Notes under the pieces: generated by a model | The model's database searches: none | Told to the model about the DNA's origin: nothing | What the model saw: only the letters and a program-made list of their open reading frames with translations | DNA from: Acanthaster planci | Lineage: Eukaryota; Echinodermata; Asteroidea; Valvatida; Acanthasteridae | Reading direction: 5' to 3' | NCBI RefSeq assembly: GCF_001949145.1 | Contig: NW_019091602.1 | Coordinates: forward strand, 17,064 to 81,063 | DNA length: 64,000 bases | Translations under genes and position numbers: made by a program | Shown here: positions 1-11,896 of the stretch, piece after piece | Position numbering within the stretch: the stretch's first letter is position 1 | Layout: the number at the start of each line of letters is the position of its first letter

Positions 1-1440
1 CCAACTTTTTTGAAAAAAAAATTAATAAGATGATACTCTCAATTCCAGACTGTACTTTGTAAAGTTTGGTGTCAAAGTATGAAAATCATATACTGTTTAT
101 TTACACATGTTATTCTCTGTTGTAGAAAGAAATCACTTTCTTGCTCTTTTCATATTGATTAGATTTTACATAACTTTATTCAATCTAATATATCAATCTA
201 CTGTGAAATTTTGTCTGCTGCTAGTGTTTCCATCATCACTCCATGAATTCCCATCCAGCCTCCAACTGGTACAAGGGTAGCTGATCAAGCTCATATAGAC
301 CCTTAGCTGGCATGGATGTGCTTACCTTTTTCTGTAGTACAAATAATTAAATATCAGGAGATGTTATTTTACCTTTCACGCCCACAACCTAAGGCAAAAA
401 GTGGGGACAAAATCCCAGCATGATATATCTCACACTCACAGCCCAGCAAGGCAGAGCATGCCTAGGGCATATTATAGGATATAGGCCTAAATATGCACTT
501 CCAATGTTGACTGTAAAACGAATGGACATGATGGAAAATCTGCTCTTTCTTCAAGTGTAGTTCATCTATCACATTACACACCACACGCAGGCCTACGTCA
601 TGTTCATGTAGGCCCTAAATGACGAAAGTAGTACGTGTATTCTGGACTTGGTCTAGAACAGGCATGATGTGTGCATGCATAGTGTGACGGTGTGATCGAC
701 GACGGCGTTCAATCAGTCCATGTCAACCAGTGCTACACGTGTTCCAAGAAACTGACAAGTTAATTATTAAATGACCATCTTCATAAATAGCGGAACTAGC
801 AAATAAAGCTATTGCTGTAACTCCTTGCCTAGTCAGTCTGAAACACTTACCTCACGTTTGTGCAAAGGATAGATCTAGAGCGACTACGGCAAAATTACCC
901 AGAATTCCACCACAGAAACTTCGTGACCTTTGAACCATGCCGCCCTGCGGCAGCGGGTCCGCGGTAACTGTCTACGGCTTTTTTTTCTTTTTTTTTTTTG
1001 CATGAAGGCCAATCGGAAAATAGTGTATCTATGCCAAGTGCATTTCAGATAATACCATTTACTGTAAAGAAAACTCACAGTGAACACATTATCATGCAGG
1101 ACTGGAAACTAAAATAATGATTATTTATGCCCTTTTTGAAATTTCACCCGTCGGGCTCGAGTTGGTTTGAGCAAATAAGTGACAATGCAACTTTATCCAT
1201 ATTCTTGTAACGCCACTCGTTTGTGAAAATTTAATTCATATAGTTTTGAGAAAAGACGTCTAAATTTAAAGCTAAAAGATCTTGCAGCTATATATGTAAA
1301 CACACATATGAAGCCAACTGAAACCGCGGTTCACAACCATGCACAATGCATAACATCTAGATGCTCAACCAACCATAAAAACTTCACGTGTAAAATTAGG
1401 CTCCAATAACATTCGGGCTTTATTTTCCTTTAAAAAAACC
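1..1440. other. Intergenic, no gene seen
   Basis: AT-rich DNA with only short chance reading frames. No splice-consistent coding stretch, RNA gene or convincing mobile element was recognised. A T-rich run lies near 980-1000. Confidence 0.6.
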
Positions 1441-1545
1441 TCCCTGCCCACAATTCCCACCCGTGATTCGAATCCACACCCTATACATCACAAATCATTA
1501 TGCCGTACATAAATCGCTTGACTACCGCAATTCATACAAATTGGT
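1441..1545 (-). repeat. Possible tRNA-derived SINE head
   Basis: Read on the minus strand, this piece has a pol III B-box-like GGATTCGAATC near 1465-1475. About 50 nt upstream is a weak A-box-like stretch containing GGTAGTCAAG. The spacing fits a tRNA-derived SINE head. The A box is poor and no tail or target-site duplication was identified, so this is a weak call. Confidence 0.3.
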
Positions 1546-1679
1546 GGTGTTTTTACTGTTGATATAACGATGAACGGCTGCAACGCATGTCTAACACACA
1601 TTGGGCATGCGCAATACAAACATAACCATCGTGGTTTGGCTTCATACGTATGATTGCATATATATCTCATTTAAGTGGG

Positions 1680-3620
1680 AAGTTTCGTTCATCGCCGCTC
1701 CCAGGACTCTGTTCGGGCGCTCCCACGAGCGGGTTGGGAAGTGTTCATTGAGGTTTGGTAGCGTCGTGACCGCGACGCATGCAGCTGAAGTCACTCGTGA
1801 ACCAGTGAAGTGCACTTTCCACCAAAGGAGCATCCGTTGGTAGGGAAATTGCGCCCTCTCTTAGTCCCATTCGGCGCCCATAGGGGTGCACTGAATTCCC
1901 ATTGAAGACAATGTAAAATCGACCACGTTTGCAGCCCCGGTGGGGGTAACCGAAGTCCTTCAGGCCTCTCAAACAAAAAACAAAGTGTTCTGGGGTCATT
2001 GATTTTCAATTTTTAGTAGGTTAACCAATGAAATTTTTAATTATCCACCCAAAACAAACTCACCTTCCAAAAAGTGAACGTTCCCAAGTCTGTCAGCGGC
2101 CATTTTTCAAATGAGATCCCTCCACCTTTTCAGGCTCTTGGGACAATTTTTCAGTGGCATTTTTCTATGCTTCGCCCTGGGATGGGAGCCCTTGAATCTA
2201 GGAAGTTCATTCTGGGCCATTCTTTCACAATCCCACAAATTCTTGGGCCACACAATCTCCTCTTTTCCAAATAAACTCTAGGGGTACTTTTTGAACGCCT
2301 CCGCCTGCCGAAGAAGTTCCCTTGAATTGGGCAGTGCACCCATAGAGCTAACCCCACCTTTGCAAATCAAGGCGTGTATAATTATAGCAACGCCGCCGAA
2401 GAGAGCCTGAAAGTTTACCCCTGATGGCGCGCTTCCGGAACCCTTGGATAGGAAAAATAACGTGCAAAGATTTTAGAATTTGTAATATTTTTTCGTTCAG
2501 TTTCTTCTTAAAAAATCCAACTTTGGAAAAAGGGCTTTGAAAAATATTTGCTAGCATATCAATTTATAGAAACTGAAAAATTACCCGATCTAAAACAGAA
2601 ATATCCTGCCAAAAATTGACCCATAACTTCCGAAAATCTAAAATACATGAAGAACAGTGCAATGCAGCAGTCTCGTACGCAGATGAACATTCACGATTTG
2701 AAATTTTATGGTAGTCTGTGGGTAATAGGCGAAATAAAAACAGATCAAAATAGACATAAGGCAATATTCTACTTTTACAACAGATTCTAATATTTTATCT
2801 AACCTTTGCTGACAACAACTGCGTATGTCAACAGAATTTGGAACCCATCGAATGCAGGAAGGTAATTCTTTGCAACGTTGTACAATCTCGTTTTCACGAA
2901 AGCACGGGGAGTGGAAACAAACGTGCGTGAACAAGGTGACCTAGGTACGATATCGCCGGACGTGAAAGGTCGTTACTAAAATTCGTTTTTTACCCATCTC
3001 CAGGTGACTTTTCCAAAGTAATTCTTGAGGAAGACAAAGGTAAAATTCCAATATGAGTGTTTCATGGGGTGGTTTCAAGTAGGAATTAATCTCCCAAAAA
3101 TTATCGAACGTGAGTGGACGGCCCAATGTAAAATCCCCGTAGGCAGACCGCGCAAGGGTTCCGGAAGCTGGCTGCCGTGACCTCTTACTTTCAGGCTCTA
3201 TTGGCCCAGAAACAAACTTCGCGCGGAAGCTAATCCTGTCGAAGACGCCCACACTGTGTGAGCAGCCACCTAACATCAAGACCCAATACCGACACTTGAA
3301 GCCCTGCGTCATCATTATCTGATGCCGATGAGTTCCCCCCCCCCAGGTTCCGGTGACGCCCAGCGAGAGATGTATGCACGTGTTCCCACACCCATTTCAC
3401 CAGAGGCACCATTGTTCGGACACGGACTCATTATTTAAACAAAATCTGGTCTTGCAATATCTTTGTACCGAATGAACCCCATTTAAACCTCTTTCGACCA
3501 GCTAGGCCTGTCTGAATGATCCTCGAGCTGGACCTACTAGGGAGCAATGGAGGCTCCTTTGGTCGAAACTGAACTTCAGTGTTCACGAACAACTATGACA
3601 TGCACGCCTTATACAGTCGC
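1680..3620. repeat. Unexplained GC-richer block, possible old dispersed repeat
   Basis: This block is richer in C and G than its flanks and carries several overlapping open frames on both strands, the longest 124 codons on the minus strand at 2941-3315. None has a recognisable domain or clear splice sites. Its composition differs from the surrounding AT-rich DNA, so it may be an old dispersed repeat. This is inference from composition only. Confidence 0.25.
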
Positions 3621-4675
3621 GTCGCTACCAGCAAAATGAACACTCCCGACCAACATGGCTCATATCAACTGACGAGGAGATGCTTCTGGTCGAACCAGAC
3701 ACCGTTTCCTTACTAAAATCCGCCCAAATTAAAAGGCACCCTTTTTACTTTCATTCTTTGTAACAATAGAAAACTGCAATTGTTTTTTACAAAATTGTCC
3801 CCCAAAGCCCCCAAATTTTGCCCAACATTTGCTAAGCCTTAACAGTCCTCAATCCTCCAACAGGTGAAGGATTGAGGAGTGTTAGGGATAAAGAAATGAA
3901 TTTTACCACCCCAAAAAATTCTTCCCCCAATTAATAATTCCACCCCTGCTTTACGTAATTCTTTACCCGCTGCAAAAATTGAAAGTAAATTAGACATTTT
4001 AAAATTAAAACAGCAAATATAAACCCAGACATTCGTGGACAAAAATTATCCGTATTCGATGTTCTATTTTATTTTAAAAAATATTTACCACTATTATACA
4101 CATGAACATTTACATATACATGGATATTGAGATGTCACATTTTTCATGCCAAAGTTGCGTCAATGCCTTTTGTGTAGCACCACAAACAAATATTAAACTT
4201 CAGTCGTTAATATTTCTTGGTCGCATTGCTCAAGTTCTGAGGTTTTCCATTAAGCAACCCTGAAATATAGTGACAGATAAAACAAAAACACTTGTAAGTT
4301 TCCAAATAGCATTTTCCCACAAAGATAAAAGTCATGCATTCAGTTTTACGAGTTTCCCTTAATTATCTTAGCTGGAAATAGGCCTACATGTCATTAAATG
4401 GAATCTTTTAACAGACAAATGTCAATTCTTTCTGTGATACGAATGTCAAATATTGAAGTGAGCAATGTTGTGATTGATAATATCTTGGAAGTTAAAAGAC
4501 AGTTACAAATAAGGCTTTTGCAAAGTGGGGTTGAATGTTAAAAAGTTGGAGGTAATACGACGTCGCTTTCACTGGCTTATTTCAAATAACATGAACGTTA
4601 CAAGAAAATTAATAACAAGGGACCTCGCCGTTTGCCCTGTTTACGTCCTCAAGAAGCCCCCCCGGCCCGGCCCGG
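3621..4675. other. Intergenic, no gene seen
   Basis: AT-rich DNA with no supported coding exon or RNA gene. A short run of CCGGCCCGG units sits near 4661-4676, just before the adjacent MITE. Confidence 0.55.
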
Positions 4676-4676
4676 C

Positions 4677-4951
4677 GTATTGAAAAAAATGGCGTGGGTT
4701 AAATTTAACCCAAGCAAGGGTGAAAACTGCAACTACCCAATGGTTTAGGTTGTTTCAACCCAATTCAGGTGATTGAAATTAATTTGTGGGTTGTTTAACC
4801 CAACAATGGTTAATATCCACTCATTTTGTGGGTGATAAATAAAACATAAATAAATGAACCCAAAATTGGGTCAACACGGCCCATATTTGGGTGGTTGCAG
4901 TTTTTAACCCTTCCTAGGGTTAAACTTTAACCCAGGCAATTTTTCAGTGTG
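4677..4951. mobile_element. MITE-like inverted-repeat element
   Basis: The left end reads TTGAAAAAAATGGCGTGGGT and the reverse complement of the right end begins CACTGAAAAATTGCCTGGGT. Both then continue into GGGTTAAA and TTTAACCC palindromic units. The interior is rich in further GGGTT/AACCC pairs, so the whole piece of about 275 bp could fold on itself. There is no coding capacity, which fits a non-autonomous DNA transposon. A target-site duplication was not clear. Confidence 0.55.
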
Positions 4952-5270
4952 ACACTGAAGTCAGGTTGGAATGTGCACAGCCTAATAATAGACGCACTGT
5001 TGAGATCGAGAGAAAAGTGCGTATACCATAAAAATGCACGATCGATAATAATTACATACAATGCATGATAAAACTTAAAACGCACTGAAAAAGATGTGCA
5101 AAGGCATGAATAAAGTTACGAAAAATTATTACAGAATAAAAATGACATTTAATAAAACTTCATCAGTAAGAAACGGTTGAAATCAATGGAAGCCGAGCTG
5201 GAATTTACTGATCTTCCATAAACCAAAATATTATTGTCAAGACTAAGAGGGGCGAATAATTATTAGTGTT
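4952..5270 (-). other. Probable 3' UTR of the ZIP transporter gene
   Basis: This AT-rich DNA lies directly downstream of the ZIP stop codon on the minus strand. An ATTAAA on the minus strand (TTTAAT at 5148-5153) is a possible polyadenylation signal about 120 nt after the stop. No other feature was seen. Confidence 0.4.
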
Positions 5271-6182
5271 TCAACTCTGGCAAGTTGCGGGTGAAATGTC
5301 CTGGAAGATCTTGAACGCGAGAGTCCCCGTCGCGATGGCCGGAACGACGCTGCCCAGCATCGCCTGCAAACTCGCCAAGTGACTGGCCATGAGCTCAAAT
5401 ACGAAGGCGGTGAAGATGCCGATGGGCGAGGCGGCTGAGTAGCAGAGGATGCTCCGGTTGAGGCCGGTGGTGATCTGGGTGCTCTGGGCGTACTGGACGC
5501 CAAGGCTGAAAGCAAAGACGCACTTGTGGATGGCAACAGCGACGGTGACCTCCAGCGCCTGGGGCGTCGGCTGAGGGTCAAGCCCCACGGTGAGACCGTC
5601 AAAGATGCAGTGGGCAGATAAGACGAGGAGTAGTAAAATGACACTCAGATCCAGTGATCGTCGTTTCTGCTGCTCCTCTACAAAGCTCAAATTTTTAGTA
5701 AGGACACAGTTATTATTGTCGTCGCTGTCCGGTTTAATGAGGGACGAATGCCGTCTGAGCCGATTCAGTGGCGTGTCGTATACAAATTGTCGTTCTTCAC
5801 AGGAGTTGATGATTTCGTTTTCTTTCGATGGGGAAAGTTTGGGTATGAGTCGTTTTTGGCGATAGGCGAACGTCCGAGTATTTGCTTCCGACACCTGAAA
5901 ACCTCTACTATTCATGCTGTTAGCTTGTCCTTTTTCACCAGTCATCAGCAAACGAAACTCTGGGAATAGATCCAGCAAGCAGGTGGCCAGAAACACGCCG
6001 CCGGCGAAGCAGTTCATGCCCGTCAGTACTTGCTGCAGCCGCTGCTGGTCCAGGGAGTTATCCAGTCCGCGATGGAGGAGAGTGATTATTCTGCCGGGCA
6101 GCCAGCTGCACAAAAACACCAGGAAAAACAGAACTAACGCTGCGGTCAGTTTGGCGGTCACAGTGTAGTCTGAAAACGCCAT
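5271..6182 (-). CDS. ZIP-family (SLC39A1/2/3-like) zinc transporter, lacking TM3 and TM8
   Basis: A 303-residue frame with no intron. ZIP proteins move Zn2+ (and Fe or Mn in some members) into the cytosol. Visible parts: TM1 (about 11-33), TM2 with GGVFLATCLLDLFPEF (about 55-76), TM4 with the metal-binding HCIFDGLTVGL (His191, Asp195; family usual HS-x-FEGLAVGL), TM5 with IHK (His219, Lys220), TM6 (244-265) and TM7 (270-295). After TM2 comes a polar loop of about 100 residues where ZIP1-3 have hydrophobic TM3. The frame stops soon after TM7, so TM8 is also absent. Length is close to that of human ZIP1-3 (309-324). The first ATG of the frame, at 6182, was chosen because it has a good Kozak context (GCCATGG); the codons upstream in frame are not ATG. 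It could be a divergent family member, or a gene whose last helix is on an unseen exon. Confidence 0.85.
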   Translation of the reverse strand: MAFSDYTVTAKLTAALVLFFLVFLCSWLPGRIITLLHRGLDNSLDQQRLQQVLTGMNCFAGGVFLATCLLDLFPEFRLLMTGEKGQANSMNSRGFQVSEANTRTFAYRQKRLIPKLSPSKENEIINSCEERQFVYDTPLNRLRRHSSLIKPDSDDNNNCVLTKNLSFVEEQQKRRSLDLSVILLLLVLSAHCIFDGLTVGLDPQPTPQALEVTVAVAIHKCVFAFSLGVQYAQSTQITTGLNRSILCYSAASPIGIFTAFVFELMASHLASLQAMLGSVVPAIATGTLAFKIFQDISPATCQS

Positions 6183-6397
6183 GGCACTGATGGATGAGAG
6201 CTCACACGATAGACTCTCGAAGACCAGCGACAGCACTTGCCAGACCGGTTACTTTTCCCCGAGACTCCGCATCTGGCAAAAACTTGGAACGTCGCTATCT
6301 GGGAGCAGATGGAAAGGATAGCATGATTCCCTCCCAGCGTCTCAACGACCAGCAGCCAAAGGTCTTGCAAGTGAAATCCCTCAGCCCATTCAAGCTG

Positions 6398-6405
6398 CTT
6401 TTATA
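6398..6405 (-). promoter_or_regulatory. TATA box of the ZIP gene
   Basis: TATAAAAG on the minus strand lies 216 bp upstream of the chosen ATG and is preceded by a second AT-rich TTTATAG. Transcription would start about 30 bp downstream, near 6370, giving a 5' UTR of about 190 nt. Inferred from sequence alone. Confidence 0.5.
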
Positions 6406-6420
6406 CGCGCTATAAATGGA

Positions 6421-7100
6421 ACAGGTTCCCTCATTTGACATCACAAAGTGGAATTTAAATCACAAAGCCAACAAGTGGGGTCGTCCTTTCTCAGACTCTG
6501 AATATTATGTAATCGCCCGCTTACGAGCGCGCCCTGCATGTACCCTTCTTCCGCGTTCTTGAATGGATGCATGCGCTCGCCGAGTGCACCCTGAGCACCA
6601 GAACATGGGCGTCGTCGATTTTGCTCTGAAGAGTTAACAAAGGTGTGCATCGTACCATGGCCTGGAATGCTCTAATCATGGATAAGCTGGACGTACAACT
6701 TCGTACGATCGATGAAAGTCTCACCTTTCAATTTTAAATGGGCCAAGAGTGCACCCCAGATTACGAATCAAACCAAGAAAAAATATCATACAATTCGCTG
6801 CAACTCTGTTTAAATACGTTTTCTTAACATTTAAACAACAAAGGAAATGTATTAAAGGAATGGCCACTCACTTTTCTACACAATAAGATATGAAAGGTGA
6901 AATATGGAATTAGTTGAAAGCCCATTGCATCCAATCTTTGTGTCAGTGGTATATAATTATGTGGCAGCGCTTTAAATACAAAAATTCACTGTTGTCAGAC
7001 TTTTTGTCATTTTTCAGAAATTTGTCAGACCTTGAACTTGAACGCATTTCGCTGCACGTGTTTCGTGACGTCAATTTCGATTCTTTTTTCGAACTTTGCA
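6421..7100. other. Intergenic, upstream of the ZIP gene
   Basis: No coding exon was recognised. The part next to the ZIP promoter would be expected to hold its regulatory sequence, but no specific site is supported. Confidence 0.45.
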
Positions 7101-7349
7101 TGCACTCTTAAAACAACCTAGTCAAAACGTTGACTGATTTTCCTGATTGTTCAAAATTGACTACAGATTCAGTCAAACACCCGAGCTTACGTTGGGAAAT
7201 CACGCTTTCTGACAAGATTCCTAACCGATGCCTTTTGAAATATCAATGAACTGACTGAAAAAAATCTGGTCAGTTTGACTAATTTCCAGTTGCACCATCA
7301 GCTAACCCTGAAGTGATTGTCAAATTTGACTGATCCTTTTTAGAGTGCA
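7101..7349. mobile_element. MITE with TGCACTCT ends
   Basis: The left end TGCACTCTTAAAACAA and the reverse complement of the right end, TGCACTCTAAAAAGGATC, are imperfect terminal inverted repeats. They are followed inside by GTCAAA and TTGACTG motifs in both orientations. The piece of about 249 bp has no coding capacity. It is a non-autonomous DNA transposon of unassigned superfamily. Confidence 0.55.
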
Positions 7350-9150
7350 GGAAGTATACGAAGTATACTATTTTATACCAAACCTGCAACAACTTTCCTC
7401 AGCAACCGCTAGAAGTAAAGTATTATGGATGTGGCTGCTTGCTGGTGGTTTCCATAGGTGAACGTGTTGTTTCCTAGACGTAGCCGAGAAATACTGATGT
7501 AGCCTAACTCGTAGCCTCACTCCATCTTTGCAAGGAGTGAGGCTACGTCGGTATATTTCTACAGTGCATTGCAGGCGGCGCATTTCCAACGTGCATCATC
7601 TAAAACTTGATGAGCTGTGTTTCACAGTCTGTTCACTTTTTGATGGGGGTTGGGATAATTAGCGACTTTATTGTGAAATCTCCCTGGAATGGTGATGGCA
7701 TATGTCCATCGCCGTTTTCGGGAAAAATCACAGCGTGGTAAAGTGACCATTAAGTCCTCGGTGGAAATTAGGCAGAATGTTTCATGATTAGCGAACGAGT
7801 TCACTCAGCAATGGAAAGTTTGGCAAATTGCTTCAAGGCCTTAGACAAAGTACCACACACTGGGGGGGGGGGGGCTGGTCCCCTCCAAATGCCGGTGTTG
7901 GCATTTTTATAAGGGGGGGTCTGACACCGTATAACACTAGAGGCGCTGTTCATGAATCAGACGTATATACGTCAAAAATGGCTTCTTCCACATCTTATCC
8001 CCTTTCAGCATTAATGAATAAATTTTGATTGTTGTGAAATTCCTCATAAACCAACTTGATTGTTTTCTCTCGCCACGAAAAATTGGGGAAAAGTCGACTG
8101 CCAATCCCCCGGTTAACAAGTGGGGCTATAAATTCCCCATCCTCGGGATATTATTTCTCAAGATCCTTTAAGTTAGCTGATTCGGATTCTGATTTTTCAA
8201 TGACTGTTAACTGGCTCAGATTAAAGTTAGACAAATTTTGTTATAACTGTTACCTGTGGCTCAGAGAAAAGTTAAGCAATTATTTTTGCTCTGGTGAAAA
8301 CTCTCTTCTTGATAATGAGTTTCAAATGTTGCTTTCGTAATTTTGCTAATGTTCTTCTTGATAGCTGGCAAATGTTCGAGACGGCTTCTTATGGTTTTAC
8401 CTGTATCTTTGTGGATTGAATATCTTTGTAAGTGTATCCCAAAAAATGAAATGAAATGCAACTCATCCCATAACAAAGTCCAAGGTACAAAGGTTACCGG
8501 TACTCAAAATTAAGAAGATCGGATGCTGAAAAGAGAAAATAGAATTCAGTGTGAAAGATGTGTGTTCCCATTGTGCATTACTTGTGGAAGAAGTCACCTG
8601 GAAAACAATATGGAGGGAGCTAGGAATTCCAAAGTGAAATGCATGAGAAGAAACTTCAGTATATCTTGGACTAAGCTTTCGAGACAGTGATGTCGATATT
8701 GATGTGAGTGGAACTTGAAATAGTTCGGATATCGGTAAGATTGCGACAGTGGGGAACAACCACAACCAGAGGACCGTTGGGTGTACATTCACTGAAAGCA
8801 GATCCTGAACCAAACAGGGCTAAATTTTGGGAACTTTTTTATCCATCTTAAATCTATATGGCCTATCTGAGGACTGAGGCTACATTTTGGTGCTTATATC
8901 CACCGTTGTGGTTTGAGGTTAGAGTAGGGAAGCGTACAATTGAAGCAGGCCTATGCACAAGACGTACCGGTAAAGTACGTGCGAATCATGAAAAGAACCC
9001 GACCTATATAGCATTATGTTTGGTATCACGCATGGCTTTTGTGAACTCCAGCCCGCGACCCCAGTCTTCACGTGCTGGCACGTATCAAATAATCTTTTCC
9101 AAACCGAAAATTTCATTGGAATTTGAAGACGCGTTGCAGAGATAATTTTG
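7350..9150. other. Intergenic, no gene seen
   Basis: No coding exon is supported. The longest frames (up to 116 codons, 8463-8813 minus) show no domain. A perfect hairpin lies at 7510-7547 and a G run of about 12 at 7862-7873. Confidence 0.5.
7510..7547. repeat. Perfect 14-bp inverted repeat
   Basis: The arm CGTAGCCTCACTCC (7510-7523) pairs exactly with GGAGTGAGGCTACG (7534-7547) across a 10-nt loop. No U-run follows and the neighbourhood is eukaryotic intergenic DNA, so this is a structural repeat and not a terminator. Confidence 0.6.
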
Positions 9151-9159
9151 ATTACATAA

Positions 9160-11480
9160 GACATTTCATTTTATTTATTATTTCTCAAGGCATAAACAAA
9201 TACAAGACAACAATACAACTGCAATGGCAATAGCCTTGATGGATTACCACATGCGAACTTAATCATAATCGAGTGGCTCTCTAAATGTTATCATGCTACA
9301 GGGTCTATAAAATGTGTAAAACTAAAAAAGTGGAGTAAAACTGAAACAACAGGCCCAAGCCCCACAAACAATCACCTAGATCCATCCCAGGAAAAAGAAA
9401 AAAATAAAATTGAATAATAACAATAATTGAAGAAAGATGTGGAATGGTCCATGCTCATTCTAAACACAAAAAACATGATAAATAAATAAGAATATTAATT
9501 TTAAGAATAAGATACAATTAAATATAATTTTGTCGTCGCTATAAATAAGTATAATCTTTAATAAGAGGAAATTGAAGTACATGATGAATCGTAACAGATG
9601 TAGTGAATTAAGCAAAGATACAAGAGTAAATTACATTGATACATTTAGTACATTTCTAGGCAGGAAATTCAACCGTTGTGCCAGGTGACAGAAGGTACTT
9701 ACGTAGGCTAACTATGGAACTTGGACATATCGAATAAAAGTTGTTCTCAAACACAAGGCAAGCTGTCCCATAATCTAGGAAATCGTATAAAAAGAGAGTG
9801 GTGAAAGGAGTTGGTTCAACCACTTTTGTGCAAGAATATTACATTATCTTGATGCCTGGTATTAACAGATACAAAATTTAAAATATTTAAATCAAAATTA
9901 TTATATAAGCACTTTATAACCAAGGAAATCGAGAGAAAGTGCAGTCTGTGGGTGAGGTATGGGACTCCAAGCTGCTTACATCTTACCGGGTAACTAATGT
10001 TAGGAATATTTGAATCGGAAGTAGCTCTCTTAGGTAGGCCTCGGCAAGAGCGAGTAAAACGGCGTTGGACCTTCTCACTGATTTCCTGATGGGAAGATGA
10101 ACTGGCTGACCAAACAGGAGCGACATATTCTATTATGGGTCTACGAAGGGAGGAACACCACTTCATTAACACTGTGGGGTTATTGGTCTTGACTACTCGC
10201 CGGAAAAAACCACACAGTTTTGTTGACTTCGAAACAACATTATTTATGTGTTTCTTCCAGCTCAGATCTTGGGAAATTATGACACCTAAGTATTTGTAAT
10301 GAGAGACGATCTCGAGGGAAGTCGAGCCAATGGAGTATGTAGGTCTGGGAGGATTTTTACTGCGGGTAACAGCCATGACTTTGTATTTCGATGGATTAAG
10401 GGACATTTTATTAATACTACACCAAGTTATAATATTGTTGAGATCGTTCTGCAAAACTGCCGTGTCATCTTCATGTCTAATCAGATGATATACTACTGTA
10501 TCATCAGCATACTGACGAGTACTGGACAGGATATAGAATGGAAGGTCTGAAACAAAAATATTAAAAAGTAGAGGACCTAGAACTGAGCTTTGAGGGTGAG
10601 GTACACCGGAACCCAGTTCCCCACTGTGACTTTGTACCTTGGAAGATCACCGGTTGGAGTCTATTGCTGAGTTAGGAGTTGAACCATGACAGTGACGGAG
10701 CCACATATGCCATATTTGTGCAATTTGCCCAATAAGATGCCATGACTTATCCGATCGAAATTTGTAGGCTTTGGACCAGTCCAAAAAGATGACATGAGGG
10801 GGGGCCGACATCGATGGCTTGAGCCCATTCGTAATACACTGTGGACAATGGAGTTATGCATGAACGCTTTGGTAGAAAGCCATGTTGTACTTCGGTGATT
10901 ACCCCTCGTTGTCTCATGTGAGTCAAAACACGATGACTAACGATTTTCTTCAAGAGTTTTACAACAGAAAATGGGGAAATTGGTCTGTAGTTGGACATGT
11001 CATGTGGATCGCCAGATTTAAAGATGGGCACTTCATGTGCAAGTTTCCAGTCGGAAGGAACGTCACCAAGTTGGAGACAAAATTGAAGAGTTTTGCAAGA
11101 GGCGTGGCTAGGCTGTCAAATTTCAGCACTGAGCTCTGGTGATATTTTATCTGGTCCTGCAGATTTTATACGTCCAGATTTGTTAGCAAGTCCTTGACTT
11201 CATAAGGATATGCAACTATTTTGGAAAGCCTGAAGTCACTGGGACGGCAGGTGATTGCATGCCCGTTTGAGAGTGAATTGCTTCAGGGGAACACGTAGTA
11301 CCGGCAGTGTCTTTGGTGCAGTTGTTTTGAAAGATCTGATTGAAAGAGTTGGGGATGTCCATGTTGTCGGTGAGAACATGGTCTGAACCATTGTGGAAAT
11401 CAGGTCTTCTTCCTTTGGGTGGTGACATAGGACCAGAATCGCTTTTGATTTGATGAGCTATCCGAGCAAAGATCATTCAA
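9160..11480 (-). mobile_element. Degenerate non-LTR retrotransposon (reverse transcriptase, CR1/Jockey-like)
   Basis: Minus-strand reverse transcriptase pieces follow the family order. 11031-10747 holds PIFKSGDPHDMSNYRPIS and HGFLPKRSC. The GVPQ-like and PLLFNIFVSDL-like region lies near 10620-10550. The catalytic YADD is at 10500-10511. The thumb and C-terminal part runs to 9816, with LNPSKYKVMAVTR and HYKYLGVIIS. Frameshifts and stops separate the pieces. The 5' part up to about 11480 keeps only fragments of the region before the RT. The 3' end near 9160-9180 is an AATAAATAAA-type tail, normal for such elements. A full ORF1 and an endonuclease were not found, so the copy is 5' truncated and dead, although the catalytic aspartates survive. 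Confidence 0.85.
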
Positions 11481-11896
11481 AAATGCATGATATGCCGGCG
11501 GTGAGGTGCTTCACATTACGTATGGCCCTGTACTTTTAAGTTCCCAGAGGTGGGTATTAGAAGGGGTCCACTAAACTTGCTGCTTTGAAGAGTCTGTATT
11601 TTTTGCCACATAAATGTACAATTTTAAAAGTAATCAACGGGCATCGATTTCTTCCTTTTGTTTGAGGAACAACATCTTTGACTGCAGCGAAGAAAAGGTC
11701 CTTGAATCTCTAATGTGCTTTTTGTTCTGTCCAATAGGATTTACCACAGCAATGAAAGTGATGTGAAGCTCTACGTTTTAACACTGGCACATGGGGCCAC
11801 TGGAAAGGCCTGCATAATCACCTGAACAGGGCTCCAAACAGGATCTCGAAATGGTTGTGGTTAATGTTACAGTTAGTATTGAAATAAGATCAGTGT
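11481..11896. other. Intergenic, no gene seen
   Basis: Short unannotated DNA between the LINE remnant and a piggyBac-like end. Parts may be the decayed 5' region of the LINE. No domain is visible. Confidence 0.4.

Noticed and set aside
6183-6236. In-frame extension upstream of the ZIP ATG.
   Set aside because: It has no ATG and begins at a GTG codon, so it is an unlikely start in an animal gene. The ATG at 6182 has a strong context.
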